64,000 nucleotides of DNA from Plantibacter sp. VKM Ac-2880 (GCF_015351235.1 NZ_JADKSJ010000002.1:62001-126000); one strand, 5' to 3'. Numbered from the stretch's first letter, positions 50,299 to 60,104 are shown. Translations and numbers: made by a program. The notes: generated by a model not told the origin, from the sequence alone.

Positions 50299-52593
50299 TC
50301 AGGCGGCCGGACGGAACCGCCGGAGGCGCAGGCTGTTGAGCACGACGAACACACTCGAGAACGCCATCGCAGCTCCCGCGATCATCGGGTTGAGGAGCCC
50401 GAGCGCGGCGAGCGGGATCGCCGCGACGTTGTAGGCGAACGCCCAGAAGAGGTTGCCTCGGATGATGCGGAGGGTCCGTCTCGACAGCCGGACCGCGTCG
50501 ATCGCCGTGGCGAGCGAACCGGAGACGATGCTGAGGTCGGCGGCGCTCTTGGCCGCGTCGGTCCCCGTCCCCATGGCGACACCGAGGTCGGCGGTCGCGA
50601 TCGCGGCTGCGTCGTTCACCCCGTCGCCGATCATCGCGACACGGTGACCGTCCGCCTGCAGGCGTTCGACGGCGGCGACCTTGTCCATCGGGCTCGCGTC
50701 GGCGATCACCTCGGTGATCCCGACCTCGGCCGCGACGCGCGCGGCGACGGCCGCGTTGTCACCGGTGAGCAGCACCGGCGTCATCCCGAGCGACACGGCA
50801 CGCTGGACGGCGGCCCGCGCCTCCGGCTTGACGGTGTCCGCGACCTCGACGATCCCGCGGACCTCGCCATCCCAGGCGACGACCACGACGGTGCTCGCGC
50901 GTTCCGCTGCGGCCACGAGCGCTGCCGCGGCCTGCTGGCCGGTCCGGAAGCCCCGGTCCACGGCGAAGGCGGGGCGTCCGACGAGGACGGTCCCTCCACG
51001 AACGGTCCCGGTGACCCCGAGACCCTCGAAGCTCGCGAAGTCCGAGACCGCCGGAGGCGTTCCACCCCGACGTGCGGACTCCTCGACGATCGCCTCGGCG
51101 ATGGGGTGTTCGGAGTCCGCTTCGAGCGCTGCGGCGAGGTCGAGCGCCGCGTCGGCGGCACCCTCCGCCCAGACCTCGGTCACGCTCATCCGCCCCGAGG
51201 TGATGGTCCCGGTCTTGTCGAGCAGGACACGGTCGATGCCGCTCGCGCGTTCGAGGGCCTCCGGGCCGGCGATCAGAATGCCGAGCTGCGCTCCTCGACC
51301 GGTGCCCACGAGGAGGGCGACCGGGGTCGCGAGGCCGAGCGCACAGGGGCAGGCGATGATCAGCACGGCGACGGCCGCGGTGAAGGCGGCCTGCATGGAC
51401 GAGCCGGCGGCGATCCACACGATCGCGGTCGCGACCGCCGTGACGAGGACGATCGGCACGAACACACTGGAGATGCGGTCCGCGAGGCGTTGGATGCGAC
51501 TCTTCCCGAGCTGAGCAGCCTCGACCGCCTGTGCCATCCGCGCGAGCCTCGTCTGGGTCCCGACGGCCGTGGCCCGGACCACGAGCGATCCGCCGCGCGC
51601 GATCGTGCCGCCGGTGACCGGCGAACCCGCCGTCTTCTCCGCGGGGACCGACTCCCCCGTCATCAGGCTCTCGTCGACGCTCGCCGCGCCCTCGACGACC
51701 GTGCCGTCGGTCGCGACGGACTCGCCCGGCCGCACGAGGAAGAGGTCACCGACAAGGAGGCGGTCGACGGGGACGCGCTCCTCCTGGCGGGTCGCCGCCA
51801 TCAGGTCGCTCGGATCGGCGGCCCGTTCTCGGAGGATCGACACCTCGGAGGCACCGGCCGTCATCAGGTCGCGGAGCGCCGCCCCGGCACTGCGCTTCGA
51901 CCGTTGCTCGATGAGCCGCCCGGCGAGGAGGAACACGGTGACGCCGGCGGCCACCTCAAGGTAGAGGGCTCCCGACGGGTCGGCGTCGGGCGCGAAGAAG
52001 GTGAACTCATGGCGCATGCCGGTCATCCCGGCCATGCCGAAGAAGAGCGCCCAGAGCGACCACAGGTACGCCGCCCCCGTCCCGAGGGTGATGAGCGTGT
52101 CCATCGTCACCGAGCCGTGACGCAGTGTGGCGAACGTCGCGCGGTGGAACGGGTAGCCGCCCCAGAAGACCACCGGCGTCGCCAGGGTGAGCGACAGCCA
52201 CTGCCAGTGGTCGAACTGCCAGGCGGGCACCATGGCGAGCAGGATGACCGGGAGGGCCAGCACCGTGCTGATGACGAGTCGGGTGCGGAGGGTCGTCACC
52301 GTCGCCGAGGGGTCGGATGCCGGCCCCGGCGTCGGGTTGTCCTCCCGGCCCGCTCCGGCCCGGTCGTCAGCGCCGGGACGCACCGTCGCCGTGTACCCGG
52401 CCTTCGCGACCGCTGCGACCAGCTCGTCGGCTGTGACGGCGGCGGGCGCCGTCACCGTCGCGCGCTCGGTGGCCAGGTTCACCTGCGCCTCGACACCGTC
52501 GAGCGCCGTGAGCCGCTTCTCGACCCGGGCCACGCAACTCGCACACGTCATGCCCTCGATGTCGAGATCGAGGGTCTGCAGCGGCGCGCCCAT
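50299..52593 (-). CDS. copA: copper-translocating P1B-type ATPase
   Basis: A 764-residue P1B-1 ATPase. It has one N-terminal heavy-metal domain with GMTCASC (C17, C20), an actuator TGES at 312-315, the membrane CPC at 415-417, the phosphorylated Asp in DKTGTITS (D459), the HP locus SEHPIAEAI and GDGVNDAAAI. The CPC motif and later YN and MxxSS (FAYNVAAIPLAAL, AMAFSSVFVVLNSLRL) indicate Cu(I) export. It overlaps the copper chaperone gene by one base (TGATG) and is driven by the palindrome-bearing promoter upstream of that gene. Confidence 0.95.
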   Translation of the reverse strand: MGAPLQTLDLDIEGMTCASCVARVEKRLTALDGVEAQVNLATERATVTAPAAVTADELVAAVAKAGYTATVRPGADDRAGAGREDNPTPGPASDPSATVTTLRTRLVISTVLALPVILLAMVPAWQFDHWQWLSLTLATPVVFWGGYPFHRATFATLRHGSVTMDTLITLGTGAAYLWSLWALFFGMAGMTGMRHEFTFFAPDADPSGALYLEVAAGVTVFLLAGRLIEQRSKRSAGAALRDLMTAGASEVSILRERAADPSDLMAATRQEERVPVDRLLVGDLFLVRPGESVATDGTVVEGAASVDESLMTGESVPAEKTAGSPVTGGTIARGGSLVVRATAVGTQTRLARMAQAVEAAQLGKSRIQRLADRISSVFVPIVLVTAVATAIVWIAAGSSMQAAFTAAVAVLIIACPCALGLATPVALLVGTGRGAQLGILIAGPEALERASGIDRVLLDKTGTITSGRMSVTEVWAEGAADAALDLAAALEADSEHPIAEAIVEESARRGGTPPAVSDFASFEGLGVTGTVRGGTVLVGRPAFAVDRGFRTGQQAAAALVAAAERASTVVVVAWDGEVRGIVEVADTVKPEARAAVQRAVSLGMTPVLLTGDNAAVAARVAAEVGITEVIADASPMDKVAAVERLQADGHRVAMIGDGVNDAAAIATADLGVAMGTGTDAAKSAADLSIVSGSLATAIDAVRLSRRTLRIIRGNLFWAFAYNVAAIPLAALGLLNPMIAGAAMAFSSVFVVLNSLRLRRFRPAA

Positions 52594-52817
52594 CAGCGAC
52601 GACCGACGAGGGTGTAGCCGGCCTCCTGGACGCCGGCGCCGATGGCCGCCTCGTCGGACGACGACGTCCCGGCGACGGTGACCGCCCCTGCGTCGAGGTC
52701 CACGACGACCTCGTCGACGCCGGACAGCGCGGACAGCGCGGTCGTGACGGCCGACACGCAGTGCGCGCAGGTCATGCCGTCGACTCGGTAGGTGGTGGTT
52801 GCGGTGGTTTCGGACAT
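52593..52817 (-). CDS. copZ: CopZ-like copper chaperone
   Basis: A 74-residue heavy-metal-associated domain. The metal motif GMTCAHC lies at residues 14-20 of [20 protein letters not shown], followed by the usual [17 protein letters not shown] and EAGYTLVG. It delivers Cu(I) to CopA, the next gene, with which it overlaps by one base. The start has GAGGAGG 5 bases upstream. It is the first gene of the operon, preceded by the CsoR-type dyad. No csoR gene is adjacent. Confidence 0.93.
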   Translation of the reverse strand: MSETTATTTYRVDGMTCAHCVSAVTTALSALSGVDEVVVDLDAGAVTVAGTSSSDEAAIGAGVQEAGYTLVGRR

Positions 52818-52849
52818 GCGTCCTCCTCAGGAACTCGGAGCCACCACTA

Positions 52850-52864
52850 TACCCCCAGGGGGTA
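52850..52864. promoter_or_regulatory. CsoR-type copper operator
   Basis: TACCCCC-A-GGGGGTA is a perfect 15-bp dyad 33-47 bases before the copZ start, matching the C-run/G-run form of CsoR operators (TAnCCCnnnnGGGnTA). It overlaps the likely promoter, as TATACC directly precedes the dyad on the plus strand. Copper binding to the repressor would derepress copZ-copA. Confidence 0.75.
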
Positions 52865-52899
52865 CCCCCTGCAACCGTTCGACCGATGTCTCAGCAGGG

Positions 52900-53907
<1,008 letters not shown>

Positions 53908-55506
53908 CTACTCCGCGACCTCCGGTGCCGGCCTCGACGCCTGCAGCTCGGCCTCCGCGGAGTCGACCGCCTCGTGCTCCTCCGGCGAGACCGGGGACAC
54001 CCGGTTCTTCCGCTGGGCGGAACGCTCCGAGGGCAGCGCGACCGCCGCCTCGGTGATCCGGTTGGCCATCCCGTTGAAGATGATCCCGTGGAACGGGAGG
54101 ATCGCGAACCAGTACAGCCGGCCGCCGAGTCCCTTCGGGAAGAAGACCGCACGCTGCCGGTAGACCGAGCCGTCGCCGACCGGGGTCGCGCTCATCTCGA
54201 GCCACGCCAGACCAGGCACCCGCATCTCGGCCCGCAGGCGCAGCATGCGGCCGCGCTCCAGGTACTCGACGCGCCAGAAGTCGAGGGCGTCGCCGACACT
54301 CAGTCGCTGGGGGTCGTCGCGTCCGCGGCGGAGGCCCACGCCACCGACGAGCTTGTCCATCCAGCCGCGGACCGCCCAGGCGAGTGGGAACGAGTACCAG
54401 CCGTTCTCGCCGCCGATCGACTCGATCACCGAGAAGAGCCGGTCTGCGTCCGCGGACGTCTTGCGCTCCTTGAGGTCGATGTAGACGACGTGCCCCGCCC
54501 AGTCGGGGTCGCTCGGCAGCGGATCGCTCGGCGCGCCCGCGACCGTCGCGTTCCGCCAGGACGTCTCCACCTCGCCGTCCTTCATCCGCTGCAGCGCGAG
54601 TCGGACCGCCCGACGATAGCCGGTCAGCCCACCCTCGGGCGGCGGGATCACCGCGTCGATGTCGTGATCCCCCATGACGCAGTCGACCAGGAGGGATTCG
54701 ATGATGGGCGACGCCAGACGACGCGGGATCGGCGTCACGAGGTTGACCCACTGCGACGCCAACCACGGGGTGAGCACCGGTAGCGGGGCGATCGGACGTT
54801 GCGGGAGACCGGCCTCCACCGCGTACCCGTTCATCATCTGGCCGTACCGCAGGACGTCCGGCCCGCCGATGTCGAACGCGCGGTTCACGTCGCGGTCCAC
54901 CTCGGCGCCCGCCAGCAGGTAGTGCAGGACGTCCCGGACCGCGATGGGCTGGATGAAGTTGCGGACCCAGCGGGGTGCCGGCATGTACGGGAGGATGTCG
55001 GTCAGATGCCGGATCATCTCGAACGAGGTCGATCCGGAACCGATGACCACACCGGCCTGCAGCACGAGCGTCGGCACACCGGATTCGAGGAGGATGCGCC
55101 CGACCTCGGTGCGGGACCGCAGGTGCTTCGAGAGCTCGACACCGTCCGGGTGCAGGCCGCCCAGGTACACGATGCGGGAGACGCCGGCCGCCGCGGCCGC
55201 AGCCGCGACGTGCTCAGCGGCATCGTATTCCGTCTGCTCGAAGTCGCCCTTCCCGCCCATCGAGTGCACGAGGTAGTAGACGACGTCGACGTCCACGCAG
55301 GCCGCCTTGACCGCGGCCGCATCGCCGAGGTCACCCTCGACGACCTCCACGTCGTCCCGCCACGGGACATCGGTCAGCTTCTGCGGCGAGCGCACGAGCA
55401 CCCGCACCACGTACCCCGCCTCCAACAGGCGCGGGACGAGCCGCCCGCCGATGTAACCGGTGGCACCCGTGACGAGCACGCGCTTCGGAGTCGATGATTC
55501 GGTCAT
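53908..55506 (-). CDS. SDR-family NAD(P)-binding protein with DUF2867-type C-terminus
   Basis: A 532-residue two-part protein. The N-terminal half is an extended Rossmann fold of the NmrA/complex I type: KRVLVTGATGYIGGRLVPRL with TGxxGYIG at residue 16, and VYYLVHSMGGKGDFEQTEYD. The C-terminal half (from about residue 330) is a separate domain related to DUF2867, seen as SWRNATVAGAPSD, AVFFPKGLGGRLYWFAILP and FHGIIFNGMANRI. Similar proteins (YbjT-like) are of unknown function; the nucleotide-binding part suggests an oxidoreductase or sensor. It lies just upstream of mdh, and the deo operon terminator precedes it. The start ATG at 55506 has no strong ribosome site. Confidence 0.82.
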   Translation of the reverse strand: MTESSTPKRVLVTGATGYIGGRLVPRLLEAGYVVRVLVRSPQKLTDVPWRDDVEVVEGDLGDAAAVKAACVDVDVVYYLVHSMGGKGDFEQTEYDAAEHVAAAAAAAGVSRIVYLGGLHPDGVELSKHLRSRTEVGRILLESGVPTLVLQAGVVIGSGSTSFEMIRHLTDILPYMPAPRWVRNFIQPIAVRDVLHYLLAGAEVDRDVNRAFDIGGPDVLRYGQMMNGYAVEAGLPQRPIAPLPVLTPWLASQWVNLVTPIPRRLASPIIESLLVDCVMGDHDIDAVIPPPEGGLTGYRRAVRLALQRMKDGEVETSWRNATVAGAPSDPLPSDPDWAGHVVYIDLKERKTSADADRLFSVIESIGGENGWYSFPLAWAVRGWMDKLVGGVGLRRGRDDPQRLSVGDALDFWRVEYLERGRMLRLRAEMRVPGLAWLEMSATPVGDGSVYRQRAVFFPKGLGGRLYWFAILPFHGIIFNGMANRITEAAVALPSERSAQRKNRVSPVSPEEHEAVDSAEAELQASRPAPEVAE

Positions 55507-55532
55507 GGACGCAACGTTACGGCCCCACGACG

Positions 55533-55568
55533 ACAGCGTCGCCCGGCTGTACAGCCGGGCGACGCTGT
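55533..55568 (-). terminator. 36-bp perfect palindrome ending the deo operon
   Basis: ACAGCGTCGCCCGGCTGT (55533-55550) is followed at once by its exact reverse complement (55551-55568), giving a 16-bp stem with loop GTAC. It starts 28 bases past the truncated aldehyde dehydrogenase stop and lies 27 bases upstream of the next gene's start. Confidence 0.75.
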
Positions 55569-55596
55569 GCAAGCACCACGGGGGTGCTGCTTCGGA

Positions 55597-56457
55597 CTAC
55601 AGGAGGGCCTTCGTGTGCCAGACGGTCTTCACCTCGGTGAACGCGGTGATGCGGTCGAGGCTCGCCGGGACGGACCCGGTGGCACCGCTCGGACGGACGA
55701 CGCGCTTCAGCGTCTCCGCTGCAAGGACCTCGAGCTCGATCCAGTCGAGCGCCCCTGCGCCCGCGAGGTCGATCGCGTTGACGTCGGCGTGCGAGGCGAG
55801 CCATGGGGCCATCTCGGCGGGCGAGCCCGTGAGCACGTTGACCACGCCACCGGGGACGTCGCTCGTCGCGAGCACCTCCGCCAGGCTGATCGAGGACAGC
55901 GGGAACCGCTCGCTCGCGATGACGACGACCGTGTTGCCCGCGACCAGCGCCGGGGCGACGACGCTCACGAACCCGAGGAGTGACGACTCCTGCGGCGCGA
56001 TCAGCGCGACGACACCCGTCGGCTCCGGCACCGAAAGGTTGAAGTACGGACCGGAGACGGGATTCGCTCCCCCGACGACCTGGACGTACTTGTCGGCCCA
56101 CCCCGCGTACCAGACCCAGAGGTCGATGGCCTCGTCGACCTGGGCCGCGGCGGCTGCCTGCGACATGCCCTCCGCCCGGACGATCTCATCCACGAACTGG
56201 GCGCGACGCCCCTCGAGGAGTTCGGCGATGCGGTAGAGCACCTGGCCGCGGTTGTACGCGGTGGCGCCGGACCATCCGCCGAGCGCGGAGCGCGCGGCGA
56301 CGACCGCGTCACGGGCGTCCTTCCGCGATGCGAGCGACGCGTTCGCCAGGAACCCGCCTGTCGAGTCGGTCACCTCGTACGTCCTTCCGGATTCACTGCG
56401 GGGGAACTTGCCGCCGATGGCGAGCTTGTAGGTCTTGGGGACGGTGAGGCGGCTCAT
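55597..56457 (-). CDS. truncated aldehyde dehydrogenase homologue without catalytic domain
   Basis: A 286-residue protein that covers the N-terminal NAD-binding part of the aldehyde dehydrogenase fold and then stops. Recognisable parts are YKLAIGGKFPRSESGRTYEV, ALGGWSGATAYNRGQVLYRI and GVVALIAPQESSLLGFVSVV. The lysine of the KPxE cofactor motif is replaced (VIASERFPL), and the catalytic cysteine domain is missing. Sequence after the stop is a terminator, so this is not a frameshift. It overlaps the full-length dehydrogenase by 4 bases (ATGA). A non-catalytic partner subunit is inferred. Confidence 0.85.
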   Translation of the reverse strand: MSRLTVPKTYKLAIGGKFPRSESGRTYEVTDSTGGFLANASLASRKDARDAVVAARSALGGWSGATAYNRGQVLYRIAELLEGRRAQFVDEIVRAEGMSQAAAAAQVDEAIDLWVWYAGWADKYVQVVGGANPVSGPYFNLSVPEPTGVVALIAPQESSLLGFVSVVAPALVAGNTVVVIASERFPLSSISLAEVLATSDVPGGVVNVLTGSPAEMAPWLASHADVNAIDLAGAGALDWIELEVLAAETLKRVVRPSGATGSVPASLDRITAFTEVKTVWHTKALL

Positions 56458-57950
56458 CGCTGCTCCTCCTTCGTGGTGCTCGTGGGCGATGCGGACGCTG
56501 CGGTGACGCTCGATCCGGCCGGCGCGAGGTACGCACCGAGACCGTGTCGTCCACCTTCGCGGCCGTACCCGGACTCCTGGTAGCCGCCGAAGGGGCTGGC
56601 CGGGTCGAAGCGGTTGAAGGTGTTCGCCCAGATGACCCCGGCGCGCAGCTTGTCGGCCACGGCGAGGATCCGGCTGCCCTTGTCGCTCCAGATGCCGGCC
56701 GACAGCCCGTACGGGGTGTTGTTCGCCTTGGCGATGGCCTCGGCGGGGGTCCGGAAGGACATGACCGACAGGACCGGCCCGAAGATCTCCTCGCGCGCGA
56801 TCCGGTGGCTGGTCGACACGTTCGTGAAGATCGTGGGCGCGAACCAGAAGCCGTTCTCAGGCAGCTCGCACGCCGGGCTCCAGCGCTCCGCGCCCTCGAG
56901 TTCGCCGATGTCGGAGAGCTCGCGGATGCGGGCCAGCTGCTCGGCGGAGTTGATCGCGCCGACATCGGTGTTCTTGTCGAGCGGGTCACCGACGCGCAGC
57001 GTCTGCAGGCGCTGCTTCAAGCGGTCGACGACCTCGTCGTGGATGCTCTCCTGGACGAGGAGCCGCGAACCCGCGCAGCAGACGTGCCCCTGGTTGAAGA
57101 AGATGCCGTTGACGATGCCTTCGATCGCCTGGTCGATGGGCGCGTCGTCGAAGACGATGTTCGCGGCCTTGCCGCCGAGCTCGAGCGTCAGCCGCTTGTC
57201 CGAGCCCGCGATGGTCTTCGCGATCTCCCTGCCGACGGCCGTCGATCCCGTGAACGCGACCTTGTTGACGTCCGGGTGGCGGACGATCGCCGCGCCGGTC
57301 GCTCCGGCGCCGGTGACGATGTTCACGACGCCCGCCGGGAGTTCCGCCTGCTGGAGGATCTCGGCGAAGATGAGCGCGGTCAGCGGCGTGGTCTCCGCCG
57401 GCTTGATGACGACGGTGTTCCCCGCGGCGAGCGCCGGGGCGACCTTCCAGGCGAGCATGAGCAGAGGGAAGTTCCACGGGATGACCTGGCCGGCCACGCC
57501 GAGGGCGCGTGGGTTCGCGCCGAGACCGGCGTAGTCGAGCTTGTCGGCCCACCCCGCGTAGTAGAAGAACCAGGCGGCGACGAGCGGGACGTCCACGTCG
57601 CGGGACTCCTTGATGGGCTTGCCGTTGTCGAGGCTCTCGGCGACCGCCAGTTCGCGGGCGCGTTCCTGGACGAGCCGCGCGATCCGGAAGAGGTACTTGC
57701 CGCGATCGGCGCCCGACAGGTTCGACCACACTCGGTCGTAGGCGCGTCGTGCCGCGACGACCGCGCGGTCGACGTCGGCGTCGCTCGCGGCGGAGATCGT
57801 CGCGATCGGCTGCTCCGTGCTCGGCGAGATCGTCTGGAAGGAGCCGCCGGTCCCCTCCGTGAACTCGCCGTCGATGAAGAGGCCGTACTCGGAGCGGAGG
57901 TGGAGGACCGAGGTCGACTCCGGGGCTGGTGCGTATTCGAGGAAGCTCAT
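56454..57950 (-). CDS. aldehyde dehydrogenase (NAD-dependent), deoC-linked
   Basis: A 498-residue aldehyde dehydrogenase with the complete set of motifs: VIPWNFPLLMLAWKVAPALA, the KPAETTPLTA cofactor motif, TLELGGKAANIVFDD and the nucleophile in FNQGHVCCAGSRLLVQESIH. It sits between deoC (7-base gap) and the truncated homologue. In this position it most likely oxidises acetaldehyde released by deoC, or another deoxyribose-derived aldehyde, to an acid. Operon order deoR-like, deoC, ALDH, truncated ALDH is known from other actinobacteria. Confidence 0.93.
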   Translation of the reverse strand: MSFLEYAPAPESTSVLHLRSEYGLFIDGEFTEGTGGSFQTISPSTEQPIATISAASDADVDRAVVAARRAYDRVWSNLSGADRGKYLFRIARLVQERARELAVAESLDNGKPIKESRDVDVPLVAAWFFYYAGWADKLDYAGLGANPRALGVAGQVIPWNFPLLMLAWKVAPALAAGNTVVIKPAETTPLTALIFAEILQQAELPAGVVNIVTGAGATGAAIVRHPDVNKVAFTGSTAVGREIAKTIAGSDKRLTLELGGKAANIVFDDAPIDQAIEGIVNGIFFNQGHVCCAGSRLLVQESIHDEVVDRLKQRLQTLRVGDPLDKNTDVGAINSAEQLARIRELSDIGELEGAERWSPACELPENGFWFAPTIFTNVSTSHRIAREEIFGPVLSVMSFRTPAEAIAKANNTPYGLSAGIWSDKGSRILAVADKLRAGVIWANTFNRFDPASPFGGYQESGYGREGGRHGLGAYLAPAGSSVTAASASPTSTTKEEQR

Positions 57951-57956
57951 GATGTC

Positions 57957-58979
57957 CTAGTCGATCGTGACGTAGTCGGGGCCGGAGTAGTGGCCGGTGG
58001 TGAGTTTCTGCCGCTGCAGGAGCACGTCGTTGAGGAGGCTCGAGGCGCCGAACCGGAAGAGGTGCGGCTGGAGCCAGTCCTCACCGACCGTCTCGGCCAC
58101 GGTCACGAGGTACTTGATGGCGTCCTTCGACGAGCGGATGCCGCCGGCGGGCTTGACGCCGATCTGCTCGCCCGTGAGGTAGTGCCAGTCGCCGACGACC
58201 TCGAGCATGAGCAACGTCACCGGGAGGGTGGCGGCCGGCGCGACCTTGCCGGTGGAGGTCTTGATGAAGTCGCCACCGGCCAGGATCGCGAGCCAGGAGG
58301 CGCGCTTCACGTTGTCGTAGGTGTTCAGCTCACCCGTCTCGAGGATGACCTTCAGGTGCGCCGAGGTGCCGTCGCTCCGACGGCACGCCTCCTTGACGGC
58401 GACGATCTCGTCGAAGACCTGCCCGTACCGACCGGAGAGGAAGGCACCGCGGTCGATGACCATGTCGATCTCGTCCGCCCCGGCGTCGACGGCGTCGGCC
58501 GTGTCGGCGAGCTTCACGGCGAGCGAGGCACGGCCGCTCGGGAAGGCGGTGGCGACCGCCGCGACGTTGATGCCCGCTGCGTCGTGCCCCGCGCCGGGCT
58601 GCGTGTGCGCCGAGCCGAGCGCTTCGACGGCGTAGGGCACCATGTCGCCGTAGACGCACACCGCGGCCACGCGAGGCGTCGACGGGTCGCCGGCGTCCGG
58701 CGTGATGGCCTTGGCGACGAGGGAGCGCACCTTGCCGGGGGTGTCGGCACCCTCGAGCGTGGTGAGGTCGATGAGCTCGATGATGCGGTCGAGGGCCCAG
58801 GCCTTCGAGGTCGTCTTGATCGAGCGGCTGCCGAGGTCGGCCGCCCGCTGTTCGAGCCCGACGGCGTCGACGCCTGGCAGGCCGTCGAGGTAGCGTCTGA
58901 GGCTGGCGTCGGTGACGGGGCCGTCGACGAGTTCGAGCGCCGTGGGCTTCGCCACGAGGTCTCCTGGTGGGGTGGTCAT
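57957..58979 (-). CDS. deoC: deoxyribose-phosphate aldolase
   Basis: A 340-residue aldolase that splits 2-deoxyribose-5-phosphate into glyceraldehyde-3-phosphate and acetaldehyde. The Schiff-base lysine is in GGDFIKTSTGKV near residue 245, with catalytic residues in LIDLTTLEGADT, AVCVYGDMVPYAVEA and DEIDMVIDRGAFLSG. It is longer than the 220-260 residue enzymes and belongs to the eukaryote-like long type with an N-terminal extension. The ATG at 58979 overlaps the regulator stop; a GTG at 58955 has a better ribosome site (AGGAG, 5 bases) and may be the true start. Confidence 0.94.
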   Translation of the reverse strand: MTTPPGDLVAKPTALELVDGPVTDASLRRYLDGLPGVDAVGLEQRAADLGSRSIKTTSKAWALDRIIELIDLTTLEGADTPGKVRSLVAKAITPDAGDPSTPRVAAVCVYGDMVPYAVEALGSAHTQPGAGHDAAGINVAAVATAFPSGRASLAVKLADTADAVDAGADEIDMVIDRGAFLSGRYGQVFDEIVAVKEACRRSDGTSAHLKVILETGELNTYDNVKRASWLAILAGGDFIKTSTGKVAPAATLPVTLLMLEVVGDWHYLTGEQIGVKPAGGIRSSKDAIKYLVTVAETVGEDWLQPHLFRFGASSLLNDVLLQRQKLTTGHYSGPDYVTID

Positions 58980-59977
58980 GGTGCGTTCCTTCCGAGCAGT
59001 CCGTGCTCCGGGGTGTGCTGCTGAACAGGTGATGGTTCGAGGTCGTTGAGCAGCGTCGTCGCGGTCGCCTCGTCGGTGACGAGGACGGTGCAGAGTCCGC
59101 TGCTCACGACGGCCCGCGCGACGGCGTGCTTCGGTGCGCCGGCGATGACCGCGATGCTGCGCGCGGCCCCGCGGAGGGCCTCAAGCCCGAGCCCGACGGT
59201 GCGCTCGTCGAGCGTCGGGTCGACGATCATGCCCTCGGCGTCGATGTACCGACCGACGACGTCGCCGACAGCGCCGCGAGCGACCAGGACGTCGACATCG
59301 GCGGCCGTCAGGTAGCCGCTGTGCACGAGGGCGGAGTCGGGCCCGGCGACGCCGGCGCCGTAGAGGTAGGTGTCCGCAGCCGCCGCCGTGCGGAGGACCT
59401 CCGCGACCGTGCGGTCGGACTCGATGCTCAGTTTGGTCTCGAGGCGCTCGAAGATCGCCGGGCTGGGGAGCAGGGTGACGTCGCCGCGCCCCTTCTCCGC
59501 GATCCTGGCCGCCGTCGCGGCTGCGGTACCGACCCGCTGGTTGAGGCTCACGCCACCGTTGATCTGCACGACGGAGAGTCCGGTCGCCCAGCCGTCGGGC
59601 AGGTGGTCGGCGAGGTCGCGGAGCGTCCGGCCCCAGCTCACGCCGAGCGTCCGCGGCACGGGCCGCATGGCGCCGAGGTAATCCGCAGCCGCCCGCGCCA
59701 CGCGCTCGTGGAGCTCCGCGCTGTCGCTCGGACTGGGGACCACGACGGCGTCGACGAGACCGAACCGCTCCCGGAGCGCCCGCTCGAGCGGGAGCCGGCG
59801 CGCACGCGGGTGCACGATCTCGATGCGGATGTAGCCGAGCTCACGGGCCTGGGCGAGGAGGCGGCCGACCTTCCAGCGGGTGATCCCGAGCAGGGCTCCG
59901 ATCTCGTCCTGGGTCTTCGTCTCGTCGTAGTACAGCTCCGCGGCACGCACCGCGAGCAGTTCGTCGCGTTCGATCAC
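58976..59977 (-). CDS. SorC/DeoR-type sugar-binding transcriptional regulator
   Basis: A 333-residue SorC-family regulator. The N-terminal HTH covers residues 10-45 (VRAAELYYDETKTQDEIGAL followed by ITRWKVGRLLAQARELGY). The C-terminal sugar-phosphate domain shows LGVSWGRTLRDLADHL and VGRYIDAEGMIVDP. Homologues such as B. subtilis DeoR repress deoC operons until deoxyribose-5-phosphate binds. GTG at 59977 has AGGAGG 6 bases upstream. It is the first gene of the deo operon; two dyads lie 50-85 bases before the start. Confidence 0.92.
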   Translation of the reverse strand: MIERDELLAVRAAELYYDETKTQDEIGALLGITRWKVGRLLAQARELGYIRIEIVHPRARRLPLERALRERFGLVDAVVVPSPSDSAELHERVARAAADYLGAMRPVPRTLGVSWGRTLRDLADHLPDGWATGLSVVQINGGVSLNQRVGTAAATAARIAEKGRGDVTLLPSPAIFERLETKLSIESDRTVAEVLRTAAAADTYLYGAGVAGPDSALVHSGYLTAADVDVLVARGAVGDVVGRYIDAEGMIVDPTLDERTVGLGLEALRGAARSIAVIAGAPKHAVARAVVSSGLCTVLVTDEATATTLLNDLEPSPVQQHTPEHGLLGRNAP

Positions 59978-60027
59978 CTCGGGCCTCCTCCGACTCCCCC
60001 AGCCTAGGACGGCGCACCGGGTGGGAC

Positions 60028-60044
60028 AACGACCGTTGGTCGTT
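60028..60044. promoter_or_regulatory. 17-bp dyad in the deo promoter region
   Basis: AACGACC-GTT-GGTCGTT, a perfect dyad with 7-bp arms, about 50 bases upstream of the regulator GTG and 1 base from a second dyad. Possible operator of the SorC-type regulator or of a global regulator. Confidence 0.55.
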
Positions 60045-60045
60045 C

Positions 60046-60059
60046 TGCTCACATGAGCA
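60046..60059. promoter_or_regulatory. TGCTCA-CA-TGAGCA dyad, candidate SorC/DeoR operator
   Basis: A perfect 6-bp inverted repeat (TTGCTCATGTGAGCA on the minus strand) typical of SorC-family operators, 69-82 bases before the regulator start. Confidence 0.55.
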
Positions 60060-60104
60060 AGGCGGGGTGCGCATCCGCGCATCGGGTACCGCGGCTGCGA
60101 ACGC

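Noticed and set aside
50293-52617. A 774-codon plus-strand open frame opposite copA
   Set aside because: Pure antisense shadow of a P-type ATPase with all catalytic motifs.
55569-56457. Frameshift explanation for the short aldehyde dehydrogenase
   Set aside because: No remnant of the catalytic domain lies in any frame after the stop; only 28 bases and a terminator follow before the next gene.
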